Source: Pseudomonas sp. SID14000
Lineage (GTDB): Bacteria > Pseudomonadota > Gammaproteobacteria > Pseudomonadales > Pseudomonadaceae
Length of the DNA stretch: 64,000 nucleotides
NCBI RefSeq assembly: GCF_002165135.1
Contig: NZ_NFZQ01000011.1
Coordinates: 186,001-250,000 of the forward strand
Direction: 5' to 3'
Shown: positions 1 to 8,972 of the stretch, in pieces
Layout of the letters: the number at the start of each line of letters is the position of its first letter
Numbering within the stretch: position 1 is the stretch's first letter
Translations under genes and position numbers: made by a program
Notes under the pieces: model-generated
Seen by the model: only the letters and a program-made list of their open reading frames with translations
What the model was told of the DNA's origin: nothing
Databases searched by the model: none

Positions 1-1
1 A

Positions 2-88
2 TACTTGAAGTGTTGGCGCGGCGCATCCCCCCCAAGTGGCGCGCCGATAAAGGTGCTCAGGGACCGCGTACCTTTGTTTTACTCCTAA
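2..88 (+). CDS. possible 3' end of an upstream gene (partial)
   Basis: Frame 2 is open from the window edge to a TAA at 86-88, giving 28 residues ending VPLFYS. A Rho-independent terminator starts about 9 bp after that stop, which suits the end of a plus-strand gene. The fragment is too short to recognise, and the open frame could be chance in GC-rich sequence. Confidence 0.25.
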   Translation, partial: YLKCWRGASPPSGAPIKVLRDRVPLFYS

Positions 89-95
89 TGGTCTT

Positions 96-130
96 AACCC
101 GGATTCCCCCCCCAGAACCCGGGTTTTTTT
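96..130 (+). terminator. Rho-independent terminator (plus strand)
   Basis: An AACCCGG arm and a CCGGGTT arm flank a C-rich loop and run into eight T residues. It would end a transcript entering from the left edge of the window. Confidence 0.65.
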
Positions 131-175
131 TGCTTGCGCGCCGGGCCGCAAAGCGGCCGCGTTGAGGCACGAAAT

Positions 176-211
176 CAAGCCGGCCGGGGTGATATGTCCC
201 GGTCCGGCTTA
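176..211 (-). terminator. hairpin after the LeuRS gene, possible terminator
   Basis: AAGCCGG/CCGGCTT arms with inner CCGGG/CCCGG pairs form a hairpin a few bases after the leuS stop codon at 216. The T tract that follows on the minus strand is weak, so its role as terminator of the island operon is inferred from position. Confidence 0.4.
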
Positions 212-215
212 ACAG

Positions 216-3020
216 CTAGAGGCGTTCAGGATCAGTGTTCAAGGCGCACACGATGTTGATGATCCGGTCCGGCACAAAGATGAACTTCAGCAAACTCCCG
301 CCAGACAGCCAGCGCTGCACCGTCGCGTCCCCCAGCACGTGGGCCTTCACTGCCTCCTCAGTCATCCCTCGCTGCAGCATGATGCGGGTCCGCAACTTGC
401 CATTGATGGAGACAGGGCATTCAAATTGCGCCTCGTACAGCAAGCGCTGGTCGGCGACGGGGTACCCACTGTCCAGGATCGAATGCGAGTACCCCAGGGC
501 CTCGTACCACAACTCTTCGGTAATGAACGGCGCATAGGGATGCAACAGCTTGAGCAACAGCTCCAGTACGCTGCGCTTATGACAGTGGAGTACACCGAGC
601 TGGTTAACACAGATCATCAAGGCTGCAATCGCCGTGTTGTAGGACATGTCTTCGGTTGCACGGCCGACCTTTGCAATCGCCGTGTGCACCACCTTGAGCT
701 CCTCGGCGGTTGGTTCAAGATCCTCAACGATCGCCTCCCCCTGCTCGCTCAAGAACAGACGCCAGACTTTCTGCAGGAACTTGTGCGGGCCATCGATCGA
801 TTGCGTGGACCAGATGGCGGTCTGATCGATAGGCCCAAGGAACATTTCATGCAGGCGGAAGGTGTCGGCCCCGTAGATATCGATCAAGTCATCGGGGTTG
901 ACCACGTTGTACTTGGACTTGGACATCTTTTCCGACAATCGATCGCACAGGAAGACGCCGTTGGAGCGGATAAAAACCCCATTGCTGTAGGTCTGGCGCC
1001 AGGCCCGAAGCGCGTCGATATCGACCTGGTTCTTGTCATTGACCATGCTGATATCGACATAGAGTGGCTGAACGTCCCGCCCTTCCTTGAGGTCGGCAGA
1101 TACGTACTCGTGAGTTGCCTTGTCCCGGTAAATAATCGCCGAGACGCCCAAGATCATCCCTTGGCACAAAACCCGCTTGAAGGGCTCGGAAAAACTCAGC
1201 AAGCCACGATCCTTGAGGAAGTGAGTCCAAAAGCGCGCGTACAGCAAGTGGCCGGTGGCATGCTCGGAACCACCAACATACAGATCCACTGCTTGCCAAT
1301 AGGCCATGGCCTCTCTGGAGACTGGCGCGCTGCTGTTGGCTGGGTCCATGTACCTGAGGAAGTACCAGCTCGACCCAGCCCATCCGGGCATGGTAGTGGT
1401 TTCATACTTGTAACCGCCATAGCGCCAGCTGCGAGCCCGCTCCAGCGGCGGCTCGCCTTCGCTGGTCGGCAAGAAGGCCTCGACATCTGGCAGGGTTACC
1501 GGCAGATCCTGTTCGGGAACCACATTGGCAATGCCCTCCTCGTCGTAGTACACCGGGATCGGCTCGCCCCAGTAGCGCTGGCGGCCAAATATCGCATCCC
1601 GGATACGGTAATTGAAGGTGCGCTTGGCGGTGCCAGTCATCACCAGGCGCTCAAGAATCCACTCAGCAGCCTCGGTACGCAGCATGCCACTGGCTTCCCC
1701 GGAATTTATCAGGCGGGAGCCCTCCTTGCCTGGGAAAGGCTTGTTGACCTGTTCTGCCCCCTCATAGATCTGCAATACAGGCAGAGCAAAGGCCTGGGCA
1801 AAGTTGAAATCCCGCAAGTCCGCAGACGGTACCGCCATGATTGCGCCCGTGCCGTAATCAGCCAGGACGTAGTCGGCAATCCAGATCGGCAGGTTTTCCC
1901 CAGTCAACGGATGGATGGCATAGGCACCAGTGAACTGGCCGGTAATCCGATCGGCCTTGGCCATCCGTTCACGCTCAGAACGCAAGGCCACTTCTTCACA
2001 ATAGCTCGCCACCGCAGACTTGAACGCCGGTGAAGTAATCTCCTCAACTGCACCATGCTCAGGCGCCAGCACCAGGAACGTCGCGCCATAAAGCGTATCA
2101 GGCCGAGTGGTGAAGACGTTGATCGAGATCTGCGAACCACGCACCTGAAAATCAATTTCCGCGCCTTGGGATTTGCCAATCCAATTGCGCTGCATGTCCT
2201 TCAGGGCTTCCGGCCAATCCAGGCTATCAAGCCCTTCCAGCAAACGATCGGCATACGCGGAAATACGCAGCATCCACTGTTTCAACATTTTTTTCTGGAC
2301 GGGGTAGCCACCACGCTCGGAGAAACCGTCCTTGATTTCATCGTTGGCCAACACCGTGCCCAAGGCCGGACACCAATTTACATAGGAGTCGGCGCGATAA
2401 GCCAATCGGTAATTCATCAAGAACTCCGACTGCTGCAAAGGCGAAAACTCGGCCCACTGTTGCGCGCTGACAATCGACGTCCGCGGATCAGACCAGGCAT
2501 TCACGCCTGCGTTGCCGGACCGTTCAAGACACTGGATCAGCGCATCGATAGGCATGGCCTTGCCCGTATCGAGGCAGTACCAACTATCGAACAGCTGGGT
2601 GAATATCCACTGAGTCCAGCGATAGTACTGGGCATCGGACGTCTTGATCTCGCGGTCCGGGTCATAACAAAAACCCAGTTTTCTCAACTGCGACTTGAAC
2701 GTAGCAATGTTCTTGTCAGTGGTGACGCGTGGGTGCTGTCCGGTTTCGATTGCGTACTGCTCTGCAGGCAACCCGAAAGAATCGAAGCCCATGGGGTGCA
2801 AGACATTGAAACCCGCCATTCGCTTGAAACGGCTGTAGACGTCAGTTGCAATATAACCACGAGGATGCCCCACATGCAGACCGGCGCCCGAAGGATAAGG
2901 AAACATGTCAAGGCAATAATATTTAGGCAAAGAGGTATCTAGTTTGACGGAGTAATGCTGCTCATTCTCCCAGCGAGTAAGCCATTTTCTTTCTATCTTC
3001 TTGATAGCTTCCGTGTTCAT
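216..3020 (-). CDS. leuS: leucyl-tRNA synthetase, Bacteroidetes-type second copy
   Basis: This is a full-length class Ia aminoacyl-tRNA synthetase of 934 residues. The HIGH motif reads HVGH near residue 48, KMSKS lies near 697, and the CP1 editing domain carries TTRPDT. The ATG at 3020 has an AGGAG ribosome site 6-7 bp upstream. Segments such as NWCPALGTVLANDE and the 50-residue insert before it match the LeuRS type of Bacteroidetes. The housekeeping Pseudomonas enzyme has HMGH and a different N-terminus and lies elsewhere in these genomes. In the editing site the usual GHDxRD-like segment reads SADLRD (residues about 398-403), so both Asp remain but the His is lost. The gene sits downstream of the biosynthetic operon on the same strand. 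Extra synthetases beside small-molecule clusters often give self-resistance (for example agrocin 84 with LeuRS, mupirocin with IleRS), so that is the favoured role here. Confidence 0.93.
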   Translation of the reverse strand: MNTEAIKKIERKWLTRWENEQHYSVKLDTSLPKYYCLDMFPYPSGAGLHVGHPRGYIATDVYSRFKRMAGFNVLHPMGFDSFGLPAEQYAIETGQHPRVTTDKNIATFKSQLRKLGFCYDPDREIKTSDAQYYRWTQWIFTQLFDSWYCLDTGKAMPIDALIQCLERSGNAGVNAWSDPRTSIVSAQQWAEFSPLQQSEFLMNYRLAYRADSYVNWCPALGTVLANDEIKDGFSERGGYPVQKKMLKQWMLRISAYADRLLEGLDSLDWPEALKDMQRNWIGKSQGAEIDFQVRGSQISINVFTTRPDTLYGATFLVLAPEHGAVEEITSPAFKSAVASYCEEVALRSERERMAKADRITGQFTGAYAIHPLTGENLPIWIADYVLADYGTGAIMAVPSADLRDFNFAQAFALPVLQIYEGAEQVNKPFPGKEGSRLINSGEASGMLRTEAAEWILERLVMTGTAKRTFNYRIRDAIFGRQRYWGEPIPVYYDEEGIANVVPEQDLPVTLPDVEAFLPTSEGEPPLERARSWRYGGYKYETTTMPGWAGSSWYFLRYMDPANSSAPVSREAMAYWQAVDLYVGGSEHATGHLLYARFWTHFLKDRGLLSFSEPFKRVLCQGMILGVSAIIYRDKATHEYVSADLKEGRDVQPLYVDISMVNDKNQVDIDALRAWRQTYSNGVFIRSNGVFLCDRLSEKMSKSKYNVVNPDDLIDIYGADTFRLHEMFLGPIDQTAIWSTQSIDGPHKFLQKVWRLFLSEQGEAIVEDLEPTAEELKVVHTAIAKVGRATEDMSYNTAIAALMICVNQLGVLHCHKRSVLELLLKLLHPYAPFITEELWYEALGYSHSILDSGYPVADQRLLYEAQFECPVSINGKLRTRIMLQRGMTEEAVKAHVLGDATVQRWLSGGSLLKFIFVPDRIINIVCALNTDPERL

Positions 3021-3144
3021 AAACAACTCCTGCAAAGGCCGCACGCACTAATTTGCCAAAGGCGAATGTATTACAGTCGACTACCCTTTGCAACGCGCAA
3101 GGGACTGGTTTAGAGCGCTGCAGCAGAATAGCCAGTAGTACTTA

Positions 3145-4300
3145 TGTTCTGTCTCAAATAAAACGTTCTCTCTAATCGCGCTTGCAGCCCCCAGCTTACG
3201 CACGTTGAATCTTGCATAAGATGTCTTCGCCTGGCGCGCTCCAGACGAACTGGCGAGGCGGAGCATTATGCTGCGCCAGACATGTGGTGATGGCGCTGGT
3301 CAGATCGCGTGCTGAGTTGAAGCTACCGTCGCATGAGTCAACTGTAATCTCTTGAAAAAAGCGCTCGACCGTATTCATCCAGGCGCTTGAGGTCGGGGCT
3401 AGGTGCAGGCGAAATCGCGGATGGCGTTTGAGCCATTCCTTGACGCGCGGATGCTTGCAGGGGGCGGAGTTACTCACGATCACATGTATTTGAAGGCTTT
3501 TGGTTTTTCTCCGGTTCATCTCTTTCAGGAAAGTCAACCACTGCTGATGCCGCTGCTGGTTCTCGATGCTATTGATCAATCGACCTTGCATATAGTCCAT
3601 GGTCTCGAGCAGCATTAGCGTGTCATGACGAACACGGTCATGGGTTCGCAAATGTATATGACCAATGTCCAAGAGCCGACCCGGCTGCGTGACTGGCAGC
3701 GCTTGACCTTGATTTTTTTCATCACAGCAAAGCACCAGCGCTTTATGAGGAGGCGCCAGGTACAGACCCATAACGTCCCAGAATCTCTCTTCGAGTGGCA
3801 AGTCATTGGAGGTACGGGTCAGGTGCGGCTTGATGCCATTGGCGGCCCAGATCCGCTGAACGCTTGCCGGCGAAATGCCAGCGACACGCGCCATGCTACG
3901 GCAGCTCCAACGCCGTTGACCAACACTCGGCTGAGAAACTTGCTCAAGCGTTCGCTTCAGGGCCTCGGCCGGTAACGATGATTTGCGACCTCGCCCTGGC
4001 AAATCCACTAAGCCTTGAAGACCCAGTGCTTTGAAACGTTTGCACCACCGAGTAACGGAAACAACGGAAAGCGCCGTTAATTCGGCGATTTCCTTACGTG
4101 AATGACCTTGGGCTGCCAGCAGGATCACACGTGCTCGGCGACCATCGCGTTGGCTAATGGTGGCCGAACGAACACGACGGGTCAGCTCAGCCTGCTCTTC
4201 GTCAGTGAGCAAAATGTCTAGGGAATTCATATCTGCACCCACGCTCAGGCCAACTATGGGAGCGCAACTCAAAGGAGAAATTTATTTTTGAGACAGCACA
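3145..4300 (-). mobile_element. IS630-family insertion sequence
   Basis: One transposase gene is bounded by imperfect inverted ends: a left end reading TGTTCTGTCTCAAATAAAA and a right end whose complement reads TGTGCTGTCTCAAAAATAAA. The exact ends and the TA target duplication could not be fixed by eye. The element lies 10 bp past the stop of the glutamate-cysteine ligase gene and 125 bp before leuS, so it probably split one operon. Related ends recur at 18000-18375. Confidence 0.75.
3196..4230 (-). CDS. IS630-family transposase
   Basis: The DDE transposase has 344 residues from the ATG at 4230; an upstream start at 4272 is possible but less likely. The N-terminal half is a helix-turn-helix region (a segment containing GHSRKEIAELTALSVVSVTRW). 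The catalytic part contains CCDEKNQGQAL and ends with LAPTSSAWMNTVERFF, both typical of the IS630/Tc1-mariner group. The frame is intact, so the element may still be active. Confidence 0.88.
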   Translation of the reverse strand: MNSLDILLTDEEQAELTRRVRSATISQRDGRRARVILLAAQGHSRKEIAELTALSVVSVTRWCKRFKALGLQGLVDLPGRGRKSSLPAEALKRTLEQVSQPSVGQRRWSCRSMARVAGISPASVQRIWAANGIKPHLTRTSNDLPLEERFWDVMGLYLAPPHKALVLCCDEKNQGQALPVTQPGRLLDIGHIHLRTHDRVRHDTLMLLETMDYMQGRLINSIENQQRHQQWLTFLKEMNRRKTKSLQIHVIVSNSAPCKHPRVKEWLKRHPRFRLHLAPTSSAWMNTVERFFQEITVDSCDGSFNSARDLTSAITTCLAQHNAPPRQFVWSAPGEDILCKIQRA

Positions 4301-4309
4301 TCAAGCCAT

Positions 4310-5665
4310 CTACTTAATGTTTGGGTACGGGATTTCCGAAGTGACATCCAAGCCTGTAGCCCCCCCAAAATTGAGCATCAGATCTGCTGCGGATTTCCCT
4401 ACTGCAATCATCTCGTTCAGCGGCTGTAGGTAACCACTCTCAATCTTGGAAGCGCCCTGATCCGACAAACCTTGGGCGGCCAGTTCAACCAGACACCGGA
4501 TACCTTCAACCATCGAGTTCCCCTGCGCATCGACGCCGGACATGCCGAATTCTGCGGCCTGTGCATACAGGCGGCTCAACTCAGAGGACACCTGCCGGCC
4601 CAGCCTATCCAGTGCAGCATCAAGAGCATCTTCGCTATAGGCCAACCCTTTCCAGAACGCGGCGAGTGAAGCGGCGAAGGGAGGCGCACAAGTGTCGGCC
4701 GAGCGAAACTCGACTATGTTTTTCAGCCGAGCCTCGGGGTAGAGGGTACCCAAATGCATGATCCAGTCCTGAAGCGTGGCTGCGCCCGATGCAGCACCCA
4801 GGCGCAAATAGTCACGAAAGCTCATGCCGTTCATATCTATCAGCTGCCCTTGACGCTGAATAAATAACAGCGGTTTCTCCAGGGCCCAGTCAACATAGTG
4901 TTCAAAGGTGCCGGCACTGAACTGTGCACGCAACATGAAGTCGGGAATTCCGGAGCGTTGCTGATCGAACAAGGTCCAAGCATGCATCCGATGACTTTTA
5001 TAGCGACTGGTAGCAGACGAAACATACGGGGAGTTGGCAAATAGCGCGACGATGTACGGTTGACAGGCAACCCCCAACTGCAACAACTTGCCCGCATGCT
5101 GCTCGGAGAAATAGTCGACGGACACCTGCATCGAAGCGGTCATCTTTTGACCGGCCGAAGCCCCCGACACTTTTTCCAGGATAGGCATCATGTGCAGGTA
5201 GCGAGTACGCGGCACAGTCGCCACTGATGCTACGCCCCCGTATGGCCGGTAACCGATCGGCAACAATTGAATAGCCAGACACTGGCAAACCTGTTCAAGT
5301 TCCCGCAGAAAAACATCGAGTTCGACCGCTATATCAGACACCAGCCGCAGCGCTGACGAAGAAAACTCCACCTGGCCACCAGGTTCCAGACTTATGATCG
5401 TGCCGCCTCGTTTCAAACCGATTATCAGGCCATTATCATGAATCGGTGAGTAGCCATATACCAGCAAGCCCTTGAAAATGCTCGACAGGCTTCGCAAGCC
5501 AAAGAACGGCACACTCAGTGATGTGACCTTGTCGATCAGGATTAACTCGTATTCAAGTCCGAGCAACGCCGACGACCGGCGTTTTATGTGTCGATGAAAA
5601 TAGGCTATGCAATCCTCTTTGGTTATGGCTCCCGCCTCTGCCACTTCCACCTCTTCATTGGCCAT
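4310..5665 (-). CDS. plant-type glutamate-cysteine ligase-like enzyme (GCS2/EgtA family)
   Basis: The 451 residues carry the landmarks of the plant/alphaproteobacterial glutamate-cysteine ligase family: a GLEYELI segment near residue 36, SLEPGGQVEFSS, MQVSVDYFSE, ALFANSPY, and EFRSAD in place of the usual EMRGAD. The family joins the gamma-carboxyl of glutamate to an amine, normally that of cysteine, using ATP. Pseudomonas makes glutathione with a different GshA type, so this copy belongs to the island. It is the last gene of the operon before the IS, 14 bp after the PLP gene, with GGGAG ahead of the ATG. With the C26 hydrolase gene upstream it suggests a gamma-glutamyl group that is added and later removed. 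The substrate is unknown. Confidence 0.82.
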   Translation of the reverse strand: MANEEVEVAEAGAITKEDCIAYFHRHIKRRSSALLGLEYELILIDKVTSLSVPFFGLRSLSSIFKGLLVYGYSPIHDNGLIIGLKRGGTIISLEPGGQVEFSSSALRLVSDIAVELDVFLRELEQVCQCLAIQLLPIGYRPYGGVASVATVPRTRYLHMMPILEKVSGASAGQKMTASMQVSVDYFSEQHAGKLLQLGVACQPYIVALFANSPYVSSATSRYKSHRMHAWTLFDQQRSGIPDFMLRAQFSAGTFEHYVDWALEKPLLFIQRQGQLIDMNGMSFRDYLRLGAASGAATLQDWIMHLGTLYPEARLKNIVEFRSADTCAPPFAASLAAFWKGLAYSEDALDAALDRLGRQVSSELSRLYAQAAEFGMSGVDAQGNSMVEGIRCLVELAAQGLSDQGASKIESGYLQPLNEMIAVGKSAADLMLNFGGATGLDVTSEIPYPNIK

Positions 5666-5679
5666 ATTGGTGCTCCCTA

Positions 5680-6891
5680 CTATGCCAGCAGATCTTGAAG
5701 ATCAGTGAGTGCCATCATTAGCGTGTCGATATCTTCTCGGGTATTGTAAAAATGCATCGAGACACGCAGGGCACCCTTAATTCCATTATTCCGATAGAGC
5801 GGTTGGTTGCACTGATATCCGGAACTCAGCGCAATATCGTAACGATCGGAAAGAATCCTCGAGACAAAGCCGATGTCTACTTTTCCGACAGGTACCAAAG
5901 GGAAAATAGGCAGGTGGTGTGATGCGACTGGGAAGGCGATTTCGACATTGCGTACCAATTGAATCTGCGACCTGAAGTAACTTTCCAGGTCGCGGTCATG
6001 ATCTTGCCCCCATTGCCCCCCCAAACCGTTGATATAGTCGACTGCCGCCCCGAGCCCGATAGCCCCTTCGATATTCGGCGTTCCGGCCTCGAATCGACCC
6101 GGCCCGGATTGGTAACTGATGTCGCCATGCTGCACCTTGTTGACCATGCCACCGCCATAGCGGTAGCTCTGCATCGATGCTTGCAGGTCACGTCGCATGT
6201 AGAGCGCGCCAATCCCCGATGGGCCGAACATCTTGTGTCCAGAGAGCGCGAGAAAATCGCAGCCGATCTGATCGACAGTGACGGGTATATGGCCAACCGT
6301 CTGCGCCGCATCCAACAGACTCAACGCTCCTCGCGCCTTCGCGATCTCACAGATCTGCCTGACAGGTTGGACGTTGCCGGTGACATTCGATGCATGGCAG
6401 ACAGCGACCAACCTGGCCGGATCGGAGGCCAGCAATGAATCCAGGTAATCCAGATCAATACAACCGTTTTGATCAAGCCGGGCTACCGAGACTCGACATC
6501 TGGACAACCAAGGCAGAAGGTTGGAGTGGTGCTCCAAGGGTGAAACCACGACATGATCGCCCTTACCCAACGCCAACCCATGAGCAATTAGATTGATCGA
6601 GTCCGTGCAGTTGGCTGTAAAGATTACTTCATCGGCGCTACAACCCAGGAAACAGGCCAACTTATTGCGAGACGACTCGAAAAGTTGAGTGGCCAGCTGA
6701 GCATACTGATGGTTCGAGCGCCCGACATTGCTACCGGCCTGTATGTAAAAATCGGTAATGGCATTAATCACCGACTGCGGCTTCAGCGCCGTGGATGAAC
6801 TGTCCAAGTAAATTCTCTGATTATTCCGAAAGAACGGAAAATCGTTGCGCACAGCGGGCAACCCGGCACACTTCTCATTCAAGGCCTGCAT
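5680..6891 (-). CDS. SufS-like PLP enzyme (class V aminotransferase fold; cysteine desulfurase or C-S lyase)
   Basis: The 403 residues start at the ATG at 6891. The PLP lysine lies in SGHKMFGPSGIG, and EHHSN and LLDAAQTVGH are typical of the SufS/CsdA branch. The SufS active-site cysteine is kept: SGYQCNQPL replaces the usual TGHHCAQPL. The enzyme could therefore form a persulfide from cysteine, or cleave a C-S bond in a cysteine adduct. No suf or isc genes are nearby, so a role in the island pathway is likelier than Fe-S assembly. It lies between an adenylate-forming ligase and a glutamate-cysteine ligase. Confidence 0.85.
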   Translation of the reverse strand: MQALNEKCAGLPAVRNDFPFFRNNQRIYLDSSSTALKPQSVINAITDFYIQAGSNVGRSNHQYAQLATQLFESSRNKLACFLGCSADEVIFTANCTDSINLIAHGLALGKGDHVVVSPLEHHSNLLPWLSRCRVSVARLDQNGCIDLDYLDSLLASDPARLVAVCHASNVTGNVQPVRQICEIAKARGALSLLDAAQTVGHIPVTVDQIGCDFLALSGHKMFGPSGIGALYMRRDLQASMQSYRYGGGMVNKVQHGDISYQSGPGRFEAGTPNIEGAIGLGAAVDYINGLGGQWGQDHDRDLESYFRSQIQLVRNVEIAFPVASHHLPIFPLVPVGKVDIGFVSRILSDRYDIALSSGYQCNQPLYRNNGIKGALRVSMHFYNTREDIDTLMMALTDLQDLLA

Positions 6892-6933
6892 CACACTCTC
6901 TCTTTTTAATAATGGGTGGTATTCACGGACCGG

Positions 6934-8142
6934 CTATTTAACAATTGCAAACTTTCCTGATGCTTCGGGCGCAATACTTGGAACAGTCATTGACTCAACC
7001 GTACGCGAGCGGCCAAGCCAGTCACGTAGACACTGCTCGACCATCGCCATCTCAGCGTCTCGATCCTGCGCATCCACGACGTAAAACAAAGTGACCTTAT
7101 GCTCGGTAATCTGCAGTTGATATTGTCGGGCCCACGGCGCGGAAGCTGTAAACAGTTCATCAAGATCGGCGAGGGTCTTGATCTCTCCACTGTCGGTAAC
7201 AATGCAGTCCCTGATCCGGCCATGTAATTTCAGCAGCGGGATATCATCACTGGAGCCGAAAACCTTGTCGGACCACACGCCATGCGCCACTTCGACAAGA
7301 TCACCAGTGGCATAACGCAGCAGAGGCATCAGCGGATTTTTCCAAGACGTGACTATCAACTCGAACAGGTTTCGCTGGGCTAGATACGGCCTGAGTTCGA
7401 TAAACGTGTCATGCCCACAGCGGACAAAGGTTCCGCTGCAATCCTGCATGAACAACACGCCCAACTCCGTCGAGCCATACATGCTGAGTACTGGCAGACC
7501 GAAAGCACTCTCAATCAACCGGCGAACATTGCCCGTCATGTACTCATAGGACGCGGCCAAGTAGTCAGGGATGTAAAGAGGCTCGGCTATCTGATATTCC
7601 GCGCGCTTGGCCAGGAAGATCGCGAGATAGGTCGGGTCTACCTCCAGCAATTTGGGCGAAAACATCCGCAGTTCGGCATCAATGCGCTGAATGTCGGTGA
7701 GCGTCCAGCGCGTAGGGTCGGGATGAGTATTAAGACTCAACACTCCGTTATGGATGCGCTGCTGGTAGTCCGGGTCATCAAGGAAACAGGAAACTGCGGA
7801 ACAGGTCGCCGTCGTCAGTACCGCTTTCTTGTCGCGCTCCATGGAATAACCGGCCATATCTGCGACACACTGGTAGGCGCGCTTGAACTCACGCCCCCAC
7901 CAGCCCTTGTAGCGAATGATCTGGAGGATCTGAGAACTGCTACCGGAAGTGCTGGCGAACTCCACGTCATCGCCTTCGATGCCGAGACGCATTGCTGGGG
8001 TCATGAAGTTTTCGGGAAAACCGGAAATGATTTCTTTTTTGGTCAAAAGCGGAATGTCACCCGAATCGCCGGTCTTGAAAAAATACGCTAAGTTCTCCAG
8101 CAAGGGCTGATAAAGGGGAACCTGGAAGTATTCAATTGACAT
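6934..8142 (-). CDS. PaaK/coenzyme F390 synthetase-like adenylate-forming ligase
   Basis: The 402 residues start at the ATG at 8142, with AAGGAG 8 bp upstream, overlapping the end of the hydrolase gene by 11 bp. The adenylation motifs are STSGSSSQ (A3 position), YGSTE (A5 position) and YATGD (A7 position), in the short single-chain layout of phenylacetate-CoA and F390 synthetase relatives. The family activates a carboxylate as acyl-AMP and passes it to a thiol, amine or nucleotide. The A3 loop departs from the usual SGTTG. No carrier protein is encoded in the operon, so the acyl group probably goes directly to a small molecule. The substrate is unknown. Confidence 0.75.
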   Translation of the reverse strand: MSIEYFQVPLYQPLLENLAYFFKTGDSGDIPLLTKKEIISGFPENFMTPAMRLGIEGDDVEFASTSGSSSQILQIIRYKGWWGREFKRAYQCVADMAGYSMERDKKAVLTTATCSAVSCFLDDPDYQQRIHNGVLSLNTHPDPTRWTLTDIQRIDAELRMFSPKLLEVDPTYLAIFLAKRAEYQIAEPLYIPDYLAASYEYMTGNVRRLIESAFGLPVLSMYGSTELGVLFMQDCSGTFVRCGHDTFIELRPYLAQRNLFELIVTSWKNPLMPLLRYATGDLVEVAHGVWSDKVFGSSDDIPLLKLHGRIRDCIVTDSGEIKTLADLDELFTASAPWARQYQLQITEHKVTLFYVVDAQDRDAEMAMVEQCLRDWLGRSRTVESMTVPSIAPEASGKFAIVK

Positions 8143-8923
8143 GTTGCCGACTCCTTCTGGCCGCCTCACTGGCAAATGCTTTCCATATCTCTAGGTGCTC
8201 GGGATGATTGTTCAGGGTCTTTTCAATATGCCCTTGCAGCCCCATGACAAAATGCTCACGACTGTCCAGCTCCACCGCCTCGATCAGCCCATCAGCCGCC
8301 ATCGCGCTGGCTTTCAAGCCGGGCGCCAGCCGTTTGATTGCCTGGTGGTGCACAGAGGAAACACTGAAGGTGCGCTTATCGATAAGCCGATAAAGCTGGC
8401 TCTGCGGATCAACTTCCACAGGGTGATAGTTGATCCACCCGTCTGAATCGATGCAATGATCGACTCCTCGATCGGGGATCTCCTGATGCAACGTGCCCCC
8501 TTCGGCAACGTTGATCAACTGCATGCCACGACAGACCCCGAGAATCGGTAGCCGCAAAGACTTGGCCTGCCGATACAAAGCCAGCTCTAGCACATCACGG
8601 TCCTTGTCGGGCTTGAGCATTAATGGCCGCTTGTAAGGTTCACCGATTCCCGACAGTTGCGCCGAATAGCTGACCTCGGGGTTATCGCCGTACGTGCTCG
8701 GACAAAGATCCTGACCAGAGCCCAACAACAACCCATCGGAAATATTGAACAGGCGCTGCACCGCCTCGATAGACATTCCTGGTACGACGATCAGCGGAAC
8801 ACAACCCAGTCTGATGAGAAGTTCGGTAAAGCTGCAATTGAGCACGTTCATCGCCAGGGCAGCAGAGTGATTGATAGCCAGCCGCTGGCGTGCTGCACTT
8901 ATGAGAATTACGGGCTGCATCAT
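8132..8923 (-). CDS. class I glutamine amidotransferase-like gamma-glutamyl hydrolase (peptidase C26, PuuD-like)
   Basis: The 263 residues match the PuuD/C26 family, which cuts gamma-glutamyl amides. The nucleophile elbow is LGVCRGMQLINV, and the downstream catalytic part contains HHQAIKRL and QGHIEKT (normally QWHPE). AAGGG precedes the ATG. Family members release gamma-Glu from intermediates such as gamma-glutamyl-GABA. Together with the glutamate-cysteine ligase in the same operon this points to removal of a temporary gamma-glutamyl group. The change from WHPE to GHIE keeps the His and Glu. Confidence 0.85.
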   Translation of the reverse strand: MMQPVILISAARQRLAINHSAALAMNVLNCSFTELLIRLGCVPLIVVPGMSIEAVQRLFNISDGLLLGSGQDLCPSTYGDNPEVSYSAQLSGIGEPYKRPLMLKPDKDRDVLELALYRQAKSLRLPILGVCRGMQLINVAEGGTLHQEIPDRGVDHCIDSDGWINYHPVEVDPQSQLYRLIDKRTFSVSSVHHQAIKRLAPGLKASAMAADGLIEAVELDSREHFVMGLQGHIEKTLNNHPEHLEIWKAFASEAARRSRQHVN

Positions 8924-8972
8924 TCAATTCCCTTGAGAGGTACAGGCACTGCGCACACGCTAGTGCGCATTT

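Noticed and set aside
339..2033. 564-codon plus-strand frame opposite leuS
   Set aside because: The minus strand encodes an intact LeuRS; the plus-strand translation has no recognisable motif.
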